The position numbers and the translations under genes were made by a program. Below the pieces are notes generated by a model. It was not told the origin of the DNA and made no database searches. It was given only the letters and a program-made list of their open reading frames with translations. 64,000 bases of DNA from Desulfuromonadaceae bacterium (GTDB lineage Bacteria > Desulfobacterota > Desulfuromonadia > Desulfuromonadales > Desulfuromonadaceae): the NCBI GenBank assembly GCA_016936455.1, contig JAFGXV010000029.1, forward strand, positions 1-64,000, in the 5' to 3' direction. Below are positions 8,141 through 17,647 of the stretch, in pieces; within the stretch, counting starts at the first letter, position 1, and each line of letters starts with the position of its first letter.

Positions 8141-10939
8141 CTAGCCTGCGGCACCCATGGCCTGCAATTCTTTCAGGCAACGCGGGCACAGGGTCGGATG
8201 AGCGGAATCTTCACCGAGCGCCACGGAATAGTTCCAGCAGCGCTCACATTTGTCGCCCTCGGCACGCACGATCTGGACGCTCAGACCGGGAACCTTTTCC
8301 GAAACCAGCGTTGCCTCCACCTTCTCGGCCAGCTCGGCCTGCGACACGATCAGCAACATCGGCAGCTGGTCGGCATAGCGTTCCAGCAGCGATTTATAGC
8401 TGTCATCATGCTGCAGGCTCAACAGCACCCGCGCTTCCAGCGAATTGCCAATCAACTTCTGGTCGCGCGCCATTTCCAGTGCTTTCGCCACCTCGGAACG
8501 CACGGTCCACAGCTTCTGATAGGTCTCATCCAGCCCGGCATCGCGCAGGCGCGTCTCAAACCGGGGGAAACCGGCCAGGTGCACGCTGACCTCGCGCTCG
8601 CCCGGCAGTTCAACCCAGATTTCATCGGCGGTGAACGACAGCACCGGAGCAATCAGCCGAGTCAAAGCATCGAGAATCTGGTACATGGCCGTCTGGGCAC
8701 TGCGCCGGGCCAGGCCGGTCGGTGCCGCAGTATAAAGCCGATCCTTAAGGATATCCAGATAGATAGCACTGAGCTCAACACTGCAGAAATTGTGCACCGC
8801 ATGGTAGAGAATATGGAACTCGTAGTCATTGTAGGCTTTCTCCACCCGCGCCACCAGAGTCTCCAGACGTGACAGCGCCCAGCGATCCAGTTCCAGCAAC
8901 TCTTCGGTCGCCACACTGTCTGTCGCCGGATTGAAATCGTGGAGGTTGCCGAGGATGTAGCGCGCCGTGTTGCGAATCCGGCGGTAAGCATCGGACAGCC
9001 GCTGCAGAATCTCCGGGCTGATGCGGATATCATCCTGATAGTCCTGCGCCGCCACCCACAGCCTGAGCACCTCGGCACCGAATTTCTTGATGACGGCATC
9101 CGGAGCGACCACGTTGCCCTGGGATTTGGACATCTTGCGGCCGTTGCCATCAACCACGAAACCGTGGGTCAGCACCGCCTTGTAAGGCGCTTCGTTGCGG
9201 GTACCAACCGCCGCCAGCAGGCTGGAGTGGAACCAGCCGCGATGCTGGTCACTGCCTTCGAGGTAAAGATCCGCCGGTGACTCCAGATCGTCGCGCTGCT
9301 CCAGGACCGCCGCATGGGACACGCCGGAGTCGAACCAGACATCGAGGATATCGCTCTCACGGGTGAACTGGTCGTGACCGCAGGACGGGCAGGTGGTACC
9401 GACGGGCAGCAGCTCAGCCACCTCTTTTTCGTACCACTGATCGCTGCCGCCATTTTCGAACAGGTCTGCCACGTGATGCATGGTCTTGCCATCACACAGG
9501 GCCTCGCCGCACTCGGCACAGTAGAAAACGGTTATGGGCACGCCCCAGGTGCGCTGGCGGCTGATACACCAGTCCGGTCGTTTCTCGATCATGCCGTAAA
9601 TGCGCTCGCGACCCCAGGAAGGAATCCAGCGCACAGTATTAATGTGCTTGAGTGCCAGTTGACGCAGCTCGTTCTTCTCCATGGAGATAAACCACTGCGC
9701 CGTGGCGCGGAAGATGACCGGCTTCTTGCAGCGCCAGCAGTGGGGATAGCTGTGCTCAACCTTGGATTGCTTGAGCAGGGCGCCCACCTCTTCGAGCTTT
9801 TCGCACACGGCCTCGTTGGCCTGCTCCAGCTTCATACCGCCAAACAGCTCGACATCCTTGAAGTAGCGACCGTAATCGTCCACCGGGTTATAGATATCCA
9901 GGCCATACTGCAGACCCACCACATAGTCATCATGACCGTGACCGGGGGCCGTATGAACACAGCCGGTACCGGCTTCAAGAGTGACATGGTTGCCCAAAAT
10001 GAGCAGCGAATCGCGATCGTAGAAAGGATGGCGGCAGCGCTTGTTCTCAAACAGTGTCGACTTGAAGCTCGCCAGTACCTTGCCGCTGCGCCCGAGTTGC
10101 TGCAGCACCCCTTGATAGAGTCCTTCGGCGAAAACCAGCACCTCGCCGGAATCCATTTCCACCGCGACGTAATCCAGCTCAGGGTTGAGACAGATGCCGA
10201 GGTTAGCCGGAATCGTCCAAGGCGTCGTGGTCCAGATGACGAAATACAGCTGTTTTCCCGTCAGGGCGGACAGTTCAGCCGGCAATTCATCAACATAGGG
10301 AAAACGGACAAAGATCGACGGCGAGGTATGATCGGCATACTCCACCTCGGCCTCAGCCAGCGCGGTCACGCAGGAGGAACACCAATGCACCGGCTTCTTG
10401 CCCTTGTACAGGCCACCGCGCTCGGCAAAGCGAGCCAGCTCACGCGCCGTAGCGGCTTCGTAGCTGTCGTGCATGGTCAGGTAGGGTTTGTCCCATTGCC
10501 CCAGCACGCCGAGGCGCTGAAACTCCTCCGCCTGAATCGCCACCCACTCGCGGGCGTAATCGCGGCAGGCGCGGCGGATCTCGGCCTTGGTCATCTCCTG
10601 CTTCTTCTTGCCCAGTTGCTTGTCCACCATCAGCTCAATGGGCAGGCCATGGCAGTCCCAGCCCGGCACGTAAGGCACGTCGAAACCCTGCATGCGGCGA
10701 CTCTTGAGCACAATATCCTTGAGAATTTTATTCAGGGCGTGGCCGATATGGGTATGACCGTTGGCATAAGGCGGGCCGTCGTGCAGGATGAAACGCGGGC
10801 GGCCTTTACCCGCCTGGCTTACCAGCTCGTCGAGCTTCATGTCCGACCATTTTTTCAGCATCTCCGGTTCGCGCTGCGGCAGGTTGCCACGCATCGGGAA
10901 CTCGGTCTGGGGAAGATTAAGGGTGTCTTTGTAATCCAT
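8141..10939 (-). CDS. ileS: isoleucyl-tRNA synthetase
   Basis: Class I synthetase charging tRNA-Ile in the cytoplasm; 932 aa from the ATG at 10939, preceded by GAGGTTCATC. The HIGH-type motif appears in [16 protein letters not shown] (about residues 65-80) and the KMSKS loop in [11 protein letters not shown] (about 605). The CP1 editing domain lies between them. The C-terminus has a zinc-binding Cys-x2-Cys pair twice (CERCWNYS and CPRCLKEL), as in the bacterial long form. An in-frame ATG at 11011 would add 24 residues without family similarity. It is the first gene of the ileS-lspA-lipoprotein operon. Confidence 0.98.
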   Translation of the reverse strand: MDYKDTLNLPQTEFPMRGNLPQREPEMLKKWSDMKLDELVSQAGKGRPRFILHDGPPYANGHTHIGHALNKILKDIVLKSRRMQGFDVPYVPGWDCHGLPIELMVDKQLGKKKQEMTKAEIRRACRDYAREWVAIQAEEFQRLGVLGQWDKPYLTMHDSYEAATARELARFAERGGLYKGKKPVHWCSSCVTALAEAEVEYADHTSPSIFVRFPYVDELPAELSALTGKQLYFVIWTTTPWTIPANLGICLNPELDYVAVEMDSGEVLVFAEGLYQGVLQQLGRSGKVLASFKSTLFENKRCRHPFYDRDSLLILGNHVTLEAGTGCVHTAPGHGHDDYVVGLQYGLDIYNPVDDYGRYFKDVELFGGMKLEQANEAVCEKLEEVGALLKQSKVEHSYPHCWRCKKPVIFRATAQWFISMEKNELRQLALKHINTVRWIPSWGRERIYGMIEKRPDWCISRQRTWGVPITVFYCAECGEALCDGKTMHHVADLFENGGSDQWYEKEVAELLPVGTTCPSCGHDQFTRESDILDVWFDSGVSHAAVLEQRDDLESPADLYLEGSDQHRGWFHSSLLAAVGTRNEAPYKAVLTHGFVVDGNGRKMSKSQGNVVAPDAVIKKFGAEVLRLWVAAQDYQDDIRISPEILQRLSDAYRRIRNTARYILGNLHDFNPATDSVATEELLELDRWALSRLETLVARVEKAYNDYEFHILYHAVHNFCSVELSAIYLDILKDRLYTAAPTGLARRSAQTAMYQILDALTRLIAPVLSFTADEIWVELPGEREVSVHLAGFPRFETRLRDAGLDETYQKLWTVRSEVAKALEMARDQKLIGNSLEARVLLSLQHDDSYKSLLERYADQLPMLLIVSQAELAEKVEATLVSEKVPGLSVQIVRAEGDKCERCWNYSVALGEDSAHPTLCPRCLKELQAMGAAG

Positions 10940-11113
10940 GATGAACCTCACGGCTTTGGTTCGAAAGGGGAAACAGAGGTCAGCTGCCCCGGCATTCACC
11001 GCGGCAAACACATATCAATTAAATAAGCTCGCTAAATTATCAGAACGCTGGCGGAAGCACAATGAGAAACACGCCGCACCCGGCGACCTGAAACACACAC
11101 AGCGTGCAGCAGA

Positions 11114-11356
11114 TCAGGGCGTTTCCACCCCACAACTGGCATCGCAAAAGGGTGGATGGTCACTGTTGCCACAGCTGCAGATATAAACCTTTTTTCGCTC
11201 CGTAAGCTCAAAGGGAATCGGCACAGACTTCCCGGCGGGATGACTCCCATCGCAGAAAGGCAAATTTTGGGACTGGCCGCAGGTACAGCGATAATAGGTT
11301 CCGGCATCCAGCGTGATAGCAATCGGCATACCGGCGTCATGATTCATTTCATTCAT
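11114..11356 (-). CDS. tandem CDGSH-type iron-sulfur protein
   Basis: 80-aa protein with two CDGSH motifs, each expected to bind a [2Fe-2S] cluster through three Cys and one His. The first is canonical: CTCGQSQNLPFCDGSH (Cys24, Cys26, Cys35, His39). The second reads CSCGNSDHPPFCDASC (Cys60, Cys62, Cys71), with Cys75 where the ligand His should be and Ala for Gly. The DNA codon for residue 75 is TGT, so this is not a translation slip. Small tandem CDGSH proteins act in electron or cluster transfer, but the partner is unknown. It stands alone between ileS and an alpha/beta hydrolase, on the same strand. Confidence 0.88.
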   Translation of the reverse strand: MNEMNHDAGMPIAITLDAGTYYRCTCGQSQNLPFCDGSHPAGKSVPIPFELTERKKVYICSCGNSDHPPFCDASCGVETP

Positions 11357-11475
11357 CGTAAGGTTCCCTTTCTTGCCCCGTCACCAGCACCCGAAATGGC
11401 AGAATCGCGCCATCACGGAACAGTCGCCCCTGAGCCCGGGGGCCAGGATCTCAGGGATCTTCAAGGCAAAAACGG

Positions 11476-12279
11476 CTATCCTTGGGTCACACGTTGTAAA
11501 AAGGACAACAGATATCGGTTAAACAGCTGGGGGTTTTCCAGATTGCTCATGTGTCCAGCAGCAGGAATGCACTGCAATTCCGATCCCTTAATCCGTTCGC
11601 ACATCAACAACGCCGACTGGGGAGGTGTAATCGCATCCTCTTCGCCAACAATGAGTAATATCGGCATTGCAATGTCCGCCAGAGACGCACACGTGTCGGT
11701 ACGCGCAGCCATGGCGATGAGATTCCCGGCAATGGCGACAGGATCTGTCGCAGCAATCATCTCTCTGACCAGGTCCACAGCGGCCCCAGCCTCGGCCAGG
11801 GCCGCCGGGCTGAAAACCGCCGGAATAAAGGCATCGGCAAACGCGCCAGCTCCCTCTTTTTTAACCATGGCCGCAGCATTGGCGCGTTTAATTTTCCCGC
11901 CGTTATCGTCAGCTTCGCAGCGAGTATCGCACAGCGCAGCGGCAACAAAGCGCTCGGGATTGCGCTCCAGAGCCCTGAGCGTGATATAGCCCCCCATGGA
12001 AAAACCGACAATGATCGCCTGCTCGACACCCAAATGGTCGAGCAGGGCCAGAAGATCGTCCACGTGCCCCTCAAGGGTATACTGACCATCACCGACCTCG
12101 CTACGGCCCAGGCCACGCAGATCATAGGCGATGGTTCGATACCGGTCCCCGGCAGCCTTGAGCTGGTCTGTCCACATGACACTGCTGAAAGGAAAGCCGT
12201 GAACAAAAACGACCGGGGTCCCGGCTGGACAGCCACAGTCCTCATAGTAAAGGGTCGTACCATTAATCATTGCATCCAT
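11476..12279 (-). CDS. alpha/beta-fold hydrolase
   Basis: 267 aa from the ATG at 12279, which follows GGAGAGATGCG. Cytoplasmic alpha/beta hydrolase with the oxyanion-hole motif VFVHGFPF, nucleophile elbow GFSMGGY, acid in VGEEDAITPP and catalytic His in PAAGHMSNLENP. This layout resembles 3-oxoadipate enol-lactonase and related esterases. No aromatic-degradation genes are nearby, so the substrate is open. A longer in-frame start at 12384 has no family similarity in its extra residues. Confidence 0.88.
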   Translation of the reverse strand: MDAMINGTTLYYEDCGCPAGTPVVFVHGFPFSSVMWTDQLKAAGDRYRTIAYDLRGLGRSEVGDGQYTLEGHVDDLLALLDHLGVEQAIIVGFSMGGYITLRALERNPERFVAAALCDTRCEADDNGGKIKRANAAAMVKKEGAGAFADAFIPAVFSPAALAEAGAAVDLVREMIAATDPVAIAGNLIAMAARTDTCASLADIAMPILLIVGEEDAITPPQSALLMCERIKGSELQCIPAAGHMSNLENPQLFNRYLLSFLQRVTQG

Positions 12280-12331
12280 CGCATCTCTCCATGGGAAAAT
12301 AAGTGGGGCGAAGTCGTACAGCTCAAAAAAT

Positions 12332-12994
12332 CTAACGCTCCATCTGCCCCCTTGCGCAGACCTGGAGAAGTGGGCACCCCTCACACCGCGGCTTGCAGCT
12401 TAGACAATGCTCTTTGGCCAGGTGCACCAGCAGCGCATGGTACTCATTGAACAGCGACACATCAGCAGGGAGATGCTCCATAAATAATTTCTGCAGCTGC
12501 GCATAGGACGGCGTCCCGCTCACCCAGCCCAAACGGGTGGCAATGCGCCGGGTATAGGCATCAATGACAAAGATGGGATGATGACCGGCATAGAGCAGCA
12601 TACTGTCCGCCGTTTCCGGCCCGATACCGCGCAGGGCCAGCAGACGCTGACGCACCACAGGCCATTCGCCGGCGAGCAGCTGCAAAGGCTCTCCCTGGCA
12701 GTTCTCAACGATGGTTGTCGCCAGAAGCTGCAGCGTGCCAGACTTCTGGCGGAAAAATCCGGAACTGCGGATCAGATCCTGCAGCGCTTCGGGGACCAGC
12801 CCCGCCACCACTTCCGGTGACAGAGCCCCGGCTTCTTTCAGCGTCGCAACGGATCGTTCCACATTGCGCCAAGCGGTATTCTGGGTCAGCACCGCGCCAA
12901 CCATCATCTCGAAAGGACTGTCCGCCGGCCACCAATGCTGCGGACCAAACACCTGAGCCAGGCGCGTGTAGACCTCCATCAGACCAGGGGTCAC
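12332..12994 (-). CDS. endonuclease III-related HhH-GPD DNA glycosylase
   Basis: 220-aa base-excision-repair protein. The helix-hairpin-helix reads LLALRGIGPETADSMLLYA and the catalytic Asp lies in VIDAYTRRIATRLG. A C-terminal [4Fe-4S] loop has spacing C-x6-C-x2-C-x5-C (CLSCKPRCEGCPLLQVC). Where endonuclease III has the Schiff-base Lys after GIG/GVG, this protein has Glu (GIGPET), suggesting a monofunctional glycosylase without lyase activity. The base substrate is unknown. The GTG start at 12994 overlaps the LysR stop by 4 bases (GTGA), so translation is coupled. Confidence 0.9.
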   Translation of the reverse strand: MTPGLMEVYTRLAQVFGPQHWWPADSPFEMMVGAVLTQNTAWRNVERSVATLKEAGALSPEVVAGLVPEALQDLIRSSGFFRQKSGTLQLLATTIVENCQGEPLQLLAGEWPVVRQRLLALRGIGPETADSMLLYAGHHPIFVIDAYTRRIATRLGWVSGTPSYAQLQKLFMEHLPADVSLFNEYHALLVHLAKEHCLSCKPRCEGCPLLQVCARGQMER

Positions 12995-13905
12995 GCACAG
13001 CTCCGGCTGGAATCCGGATAAAAATAGTTGCGCACGCCCTCAACAAACATCCGCTGCAACGGTGAAGGATCACAGGTACGCGTCACCAGAGATCGCTGCA
13101 ACGTGGTGACAAAGCCTTTAACGGTGTGCGCAACCAGACTGCCTTGGGCCAGATAGGACTCCACCACCGCCCGCGAGACAAACGCCACCCCGTCACCGGC
13201 CATCACTTCGCGCACCAGCAGACTATAGTCATCCAGAACCACCACCCGCCTGAACCGGCCCAGCTTTTCGCCGGCGCGCTTCAGGTTGGCACACAACAGA
13301 TCGTGGCAGCAGGTTCCTTTACGCCGTGTCAGCACGCACTGTTCCAGAAGAGCCCTCAGCGACACATTACCCGCATCAAGGCCGAGGCAGGGCGCGCTGA
13401 CCCACACCATCTCCTCTTCGGGAAGCGACTCCTGCTGCATCGCGCTGAAATCAAGGTCCGCCACATGCTCCAGAATCACCACGTCGAAACTGCCGCTGCG
13501 CAGGCCAGCCAGTCCTTCCAGCGGTGTATTGAAAACAAACTGCAGATCGTCGCGCTCGGACTGGTGCGGCACCACCTGCTTGATCAGCTGCGGCAGATAG
13601 GCCAGACCGAATGGCGGGGTACAGCAGATCGACAGGCAGCGCCGCTCCTGAAGATGACGCAATGCGTGGCCCATTTCCTCCTCCAACTGCAGGATTTTAC
13701 GTGCCCCTTCCAGAACGACCTGGCCAGCCGCCGTCGGCACCAGAATCGAACCGCTGCGATCAAGCAGCTGCATGCCGCAACAGACCTCCAGATTCTTGGT
13801 GCGCTGCGACACCGCAGACTGCGTCAGATGCAATCGTTCGGCGGCGCGCGAAAAGCTGCCCTCTTCAGCCGCGATGAGCAATGTTTTCAGATACTGGGTT
13901 TCCAT
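12991..13905 (-). CDS. LysR-family transcriptional regulator
   Basis: 304 aa. The N-terminal winged helix-turn-helix, about residues 1-60, shows METQYLKTLLIAAEEGSFSR and LHLTQSAVSQRTKNLE. It is followed by the linker helix and a periplasmic-binding-protein-like effector domain (about 90-290) whose ligand cannot be inferred. It is transcribed away from the decaheme cytochrome gene across a 273-bp gap holding a LysR-type palindrome (13936-13950), so it may control itself and the cytochrome/barrel pair. The downstream glycosylase gene is translationally coupled. Confidence 0.94.
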   Translation of the reverse strand: METQYLKTLLIAAEEGSFSRAAERLHLTQSAVSQRTKNLEVCCGMQLLDRSGSILVPTAAGQVVLEGARKILQLEEEMGHALRHLQERRCLSICCTPPFGLAYLPQLIKQVVPHQSERDDLQFVFNTPLEGLAGLRSGSFDVVILEHVADLDFSAMQQESLPEEEMVWVSAPCLGLDAGNVSLRALLEQCVLTRRKGTCCHDLLCANLKRAGEKLGRFRRVVVLDDYSLLVREVMAGDGVAFVSRAVVESYLAQGSLVAHTVKGFVTTLQRSLVTRTCDPSPLQRMFVEGVRNYFYPDSSRSCA

Positions 13906-13935
13906 AGGATTATCCGAATCTATTTATGAAAAAGT

Positions 13936-13950
13936 ATAAGCACAACTTAT
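13936..13950. promoter_or_regulatory. candidate LysR-type operator
   Basis: ATAAG-CACAA-CTTAT, a 15-bp inverted repeat containing the T-N11-A signature (T13937, A13949). It lies 31-45 bp upstream of the LysR start and about 230 bp upstream of the cytochrome start, in the divergent promoter region. Confidence 0.55.
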
Positions 13951-14178
13951 GGAGCCATTAAAATCATTCGCTTTACCCTACCAGCTCAGGGCAGTAATGT
14001 ACACTGGTTATCAAGAGTTGGTGCTATAGCGCTGTTTTTATCACACCTGTTAAAAATAAGCGCCAAGCACTTGATTTTCCTGGAAGAAGTTCACAGCTTG
14101 GCTCCGAACCGGAACCCGGCATGTGGTTTTTTCAACCAGGAGAACATTCATTCGGAGGAAGAGAGGAAAGGAGAAAAC

Positions 14179-15210
14179 ATGCGAAGGAAGTTCAACACCA
14201 AGGCCTCATGGCTGGTGAAGACCCTTCCCCTGCTGCTGGTTCTCGGCGCCTGTGCGACCGGGACCATCCGCGAGAAGGTTCTCACCCTGCCAGTGATCGA
14301 AGGTGCCACTTATGTGGGTCAGGAGACCTGCTTCGAGTGTCACAACGACATGGCCGGCGACACATTCGCCATCTCAACCGGAGCCGCTGGTTTCGAGAAG
14401 ACCATCCATGGTCGTCTGGCGAACTGGGAGCTGATGGGTGCAGAAAAAGGCTGCGAGTCCTGCCACGGCCCCGGCTGTCTGCACGTCAACAACGATGGGG
14501 ACACGGCATTCATCATCCGCCCCACCGAGCTGCCGGCTGACCAGTCTGCCGCCATCTGCGCCAAGTGTCACACCGATGGCAAGCTGATGGACTACACTCA
14601 CAGCGCTCACGCCCTGTCCGACGTCGGCTGCCTTGACTGCCACAGCATCCACGACGGCGAAGGCAAGTTCAGCCTGAAGATGGAAGACCCCGAACTGTGC
14701 TTCAGCTGCCACAAAGAAGAGCAGGCTAAAACGCACTACCCCTCCAGCCATCCGCTGAAGGAAGGCAAGATGAACTGCTCCAGCTGCCACAACGTTCACG
14801 GTGCCACCGGCGAGAGCCTGAACACGGACGAGCGCCTGAACGACCTGTGCCTGAACTGCCACACCCGCTACCAGGGTCCGTTCGTATTCGGTCATGCCCC
14901 GGTTGAAGACGACTGCACCATCTGCCACGATCCCCACGGCAGCGTCGCCAACAACCTGCTGGCCCAGAACGAGCCGTTCCTGTGCCTGCAGTGTCATGAA
15001 GGTCATTTCCACATGCTGCGTGAATCAGACTTCTCGGCTACATCGACTGGAACAACAGCTGCTGCCCAGGCTTTGTCAGACGTTGTGAATGTGAATGGCC
15101 ATGAAGGCTTCCAGATGTCCTTTGGCACTAAATGTACAACTTGCCACAAGGTCGTCCACGGCAGCGATTATCCGTCCCAACCGCTTGCTGGCGGCGCTCT
15201 GACCCGTTAA
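14179..15210 (+). CDS. decaheme c-type cytochrome lipoprotein (MtrA/DmsE-like)
   Basis: Predicted periplasmic-side electron carrier of 343 aa, close to the length of MtrA/DmsE proteins. The lipoprotein signal peptide ends at VLGAC (Cys25). Ten CxxCH motifs begin at Cys51, 92, 127, 151, 174, 200, 224, 246, 269 and 319, enough for ten c-type hemes, with many extra His residues as possible distal ligands. The start at 14179 follows AAAGGAGAAAAC; an in-frame ATG at 14071 adds 36 residues without a signal sequence. The MtrB-type barrel gene begins 22 bp downstream. Together they would form a conduit carrying electrons across the outer membrane. No MtrC-type surface cytochrome is next to them. Confidence 0.94.
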   Translation: MRRKFNTKASWLVKTLPLLLVLGACATGTIREKVLTLPVIEGATYVGQETCFECHNDMAGDTFAISTGAAGFEKTIHGRLANWELMGAEKGCESCHGPGCLHVNNDGDTAFIIRPTELPADQSAAICAKCHTDGKLMDYTHSAHALSDVGCLDCHSIHDGEGKFSLKMEDPELCFSCHKEEQAKTHYPSSHPLKEGKMNCSSCHNVHGATGESLNTDERLNDLCLNCHTRYQGPFVFGHAPVEDDCTICHDPHGSVANNLLAQNEPFLCLQCHEGHFHMLRESDFSATSTGTTAAAQALSDVVNVNGHEGFQMSFGTKCTTCHKVVHGSDYPSQPLAGGALTR

Positions 15211-15232
15211 TAAAATGAAGGAGGCAAACATT

Positions 15233-17575
15233 ATGAAGCAAAGCCGATTGTGGCTGCTTGCACTGTTGACCGTCCTGACGCTGATGGGCACCACCGCCCT
15301 GGCGGAAGAAGGTGCGGGCCATGTCACCGGTTCCTGGGAACTGGGCATGAGCGGCATCAACACGGTTGACAATGCAGCACGTGTCAATGAATACGGTTCA
15401 GTCCGGGCCGAGGATGGCATTTCTCTGGCGCCCCAACTGGACCTGGAGTTTGAAAATGGCGGTTTTGTTCTGGAACTGCAGAGCGAAACCATGGGTCCCC
15501 GCGACCAGAAACATGAGCTGAGCATTGATGCTGGCCGTGTTTTCAAATTTGAAAGCGAACTGACCGTTCTTGAGCACATCAAGGACCACGAAACCCTGAG
15601 TCAATTAGGTGCAACAGGCCGTGATGACATTGGTGGCTCGCAGCCGACCGTTTCGACAGATGCTATTTTTGCTGATCTGTCCGAATACAACGGCAACACG
15701 ACCTATAACCAAACCACAAACATCGGTGGCGTCACCCTGAACTACGATGCAGCTGAAGCTTATGCTCAGGAACTGGACAACAACTACTTCGTAACCCGCC
15801 GCGAGTGGAAAAACGAAGCAGAACTGGTTATCCCCCAGCTTCCCAATGTTACCTTCAAGGCAGGGGTTCGCGTGGAAACCCGCGAAGGCATGGAGCAGGC
15901 CATTGGCCTGTCAAAATGTGACGGCTGCCACGTCTCGGCCGTAGGCAAAGAAATCGACGAGCGCACCGAAGATTTCACTTTTGGTGCTACCGGCAAGTTC
16001 GGCCTGCTGACCGTTGACTACGAGTACCTGAACCGCAACTTCAACGAGGATGGCACGACGCCGATTCGTTACTACGAAGATGCCCAGAACGCCTCCGCAG
16101 CACAGCAAATCATCTATGAAGCCGGCGATTTCGAGTTCGCCCGCACTCCGGACTCTGAAAAAGAGAGTCACATGATCAAGGCTCGCCTTGATCTGCCGCA
16201 CAACACCAGCATTACAGCCAGCTATGTAAAGGCTGACATTGAAAGCTCCAAGGATGAGGTCCAATCGGGTTACGAGCTGCTGCAAGGCGATACCCTCGAA
16301 AGCGAACTGGAGTCCTTTGCCGCTAAGCTGTCGACCAAGTTTGGACAAAACATCAGCCTGTCACTGCGCGGCAAACTGCTCGAGATCGATGCGGAAGACA
16401 ACACCATTTTCTACCAGTCTCGTCAAGACTCGACCTACGTCCTGCCGTTTGCGGATGAAGATGAGTGGGAGTCCGCTGAAGCCCGTGAGGTTACCGAACT
16501 GGGTGCCGATGTCGTTATTCGACTCGCTAAAGCCACCACCCTGCGTCTCGGCTACGAGTACGAGGAAGTGGACCGTGACGAAGACGTGCTTGGTGAAACA
16601 GAGACCCACACCTTCAAAGCTGCCCTCAAGAGCCGCATAAACAGCTCTTTGACCGGCCGCATCAGCTATGAGTACCAAAACATTGATGAACCGTTTGCCG
16701 GGGCAGAAGTCGGCATTGCTCAGGTTAATGGCACCGATGGCGGTGGCGGTCTGATGTATTTTGATACATCCGACTATACTACCGCAATCACGGTACCGAC
16801 CTACTACTGGACTGCGGTTTACCCGAACCGCGAACTGGATTCGACTAACCAGCCTGAAGACGTCCATGAGGCCAAACTGAGCACAACCTGGTCTCCGTCC
16901 GCCAATATGGCTGCAACTTTCTTCCTGCGCTTCCGCTACGAAGAAAACGACAACGTCAAGTACGAGCAGACCACCGTCGTACCGGGTGTTTCTTTCTGGT
17001 ATGCCCCGAGCGACAAGCTCAACCTGACCATGGCTTACACCTTCAACAACCAGGACACCGAAAACCGTGCCTGTGTTGGCTGGTACCATGGCTGAGCGAA
17101 CGATGTTTCTTCGGCCCAGTTTGGGTCGGTCTGCAACATTGCTGAGTATGAGTCAAGTGTCCACACCCTGTCCCTCAGTGCTGATTATCAGGCCACTGAG
17201 AAGTTGAAGCTGGATGCCAGCGTTGTCTACAACAAGTCTGATGATGAGTGGGACTGGAACTTCGGTGAGCGCGCACAGCTCTATCCCGAAAACAACCTGA
17301 CCACCCCTCTCTCCGAGACGGGAATTGAAACTCCTGGTGCCTATGCATCCGTCAACTATGACACATGGGTCATGAACAACCTGATCGACGGCTACTCGGA
17401 CCTCTCTTATGAGCAGTACGAGTTCACCCTTGGTGCCACCTACAACTTCACCGAAGCTTTCTACACCAAAGTGCAGGCTTCTTACGACATCTTTGAGTCT
17501 GACGAGGAGTATGTCTACGGTGATGAAGACGGTGATGCCTTCAGCGGCTATGTCGCAATTGGCTACAAGTTCTAA
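15233..17575 (+). CDS. MtrB/PioB-type decaheme-associated outer-membrane barrel, with an in-frame TGA (candidate selenocysteine)
   Basis: Outer-membrane porin expected to sheath the decaheme cytochrome. If the TGA is read through, it has 780 aa. The start at 15233 follows AAGGAGG. A signal peptide ends near TALA (about residue 24). The body has alternating aromatic beta-strand patterns, and the last residues are VAIGYKF, with the terminal Phe typical of barrels. A CDGCH motif (Cys229-His233) could hold a heme. Codon 621 (17093-17095) is TGA. The same frame stays open for 159 more codons with equal composition and barrel-like strands, and nearby Cys614 and Cys634 flank position 621. A SECIS-like hairpin begins 5 bases after the TGA. 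Selenocysteine is my preferred reading; a nonsense mutation or sequencing error would instead leave a 620-aa truncated barrel. Confidence 0.88.
17101..17141 (+). promoter_or_regulatory. candidate bacterial SECIS element
   Basis: This 41-nt hairpin lies inside the barrel gene, starting 5 bases after the in-frame TGA. The lower stem CGATGTT (17101-17107) pairs with AACATTG (17135-17141). An internal loop follows (TCT opposite TCTGC). The upper stem TCGGCCC (17111-17117) pairs with GGGTCGG (17123-17129), with U-G at its base and one further G-U, around apical loop AGTTT. The apical loop begins 22 bases after the TGA and has G within its first two bases, as known bacterial SECIS models require. 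It lacks the GGU loop of E. coli fdhF. Confidence 0.6.
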
Positions 17576-17600
17576 GAGATTCTTCTCTTAGTTCGCTCCA

Positions 17601-17637
17601 CAAAAAAGCCCGGCTTGTACAAGCCGGGCTTTTTTAT
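17601..17637. terminator. Rho-independent terminator, probably bidirectional
   Basis: AAAAAAGCCCGGCTT pairs with AAGCCGGGCTTTTTT around GTAC. It sits between the convergent ends of the barrel gene and the hydrolase at 17648. Confidence 0.93.
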
Positions 17638-17647
17638 CTGATGCGTC

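Noticed and set aside
13906-14178. Cyclic di-GMP (GEMM) riboswitch upstream of the decaheme cytochrome, frequent in this group
   Set aside because: No conserved ACGCAAAGCC-type core or paired P1 helices could be found in the leader.
17093-17575. Treating the barrel gene as two separate genes or a decayed pseudogene
   Set aside because: The downstream part is in the same frame, has no ribosome site before its first ATG at 17204, and keeps intact barrel-like strands to a terminal Phe. A single in-frame TGA followed by a SECIS-like hairpin fits selenocysteine better, although mutation is not excluded.
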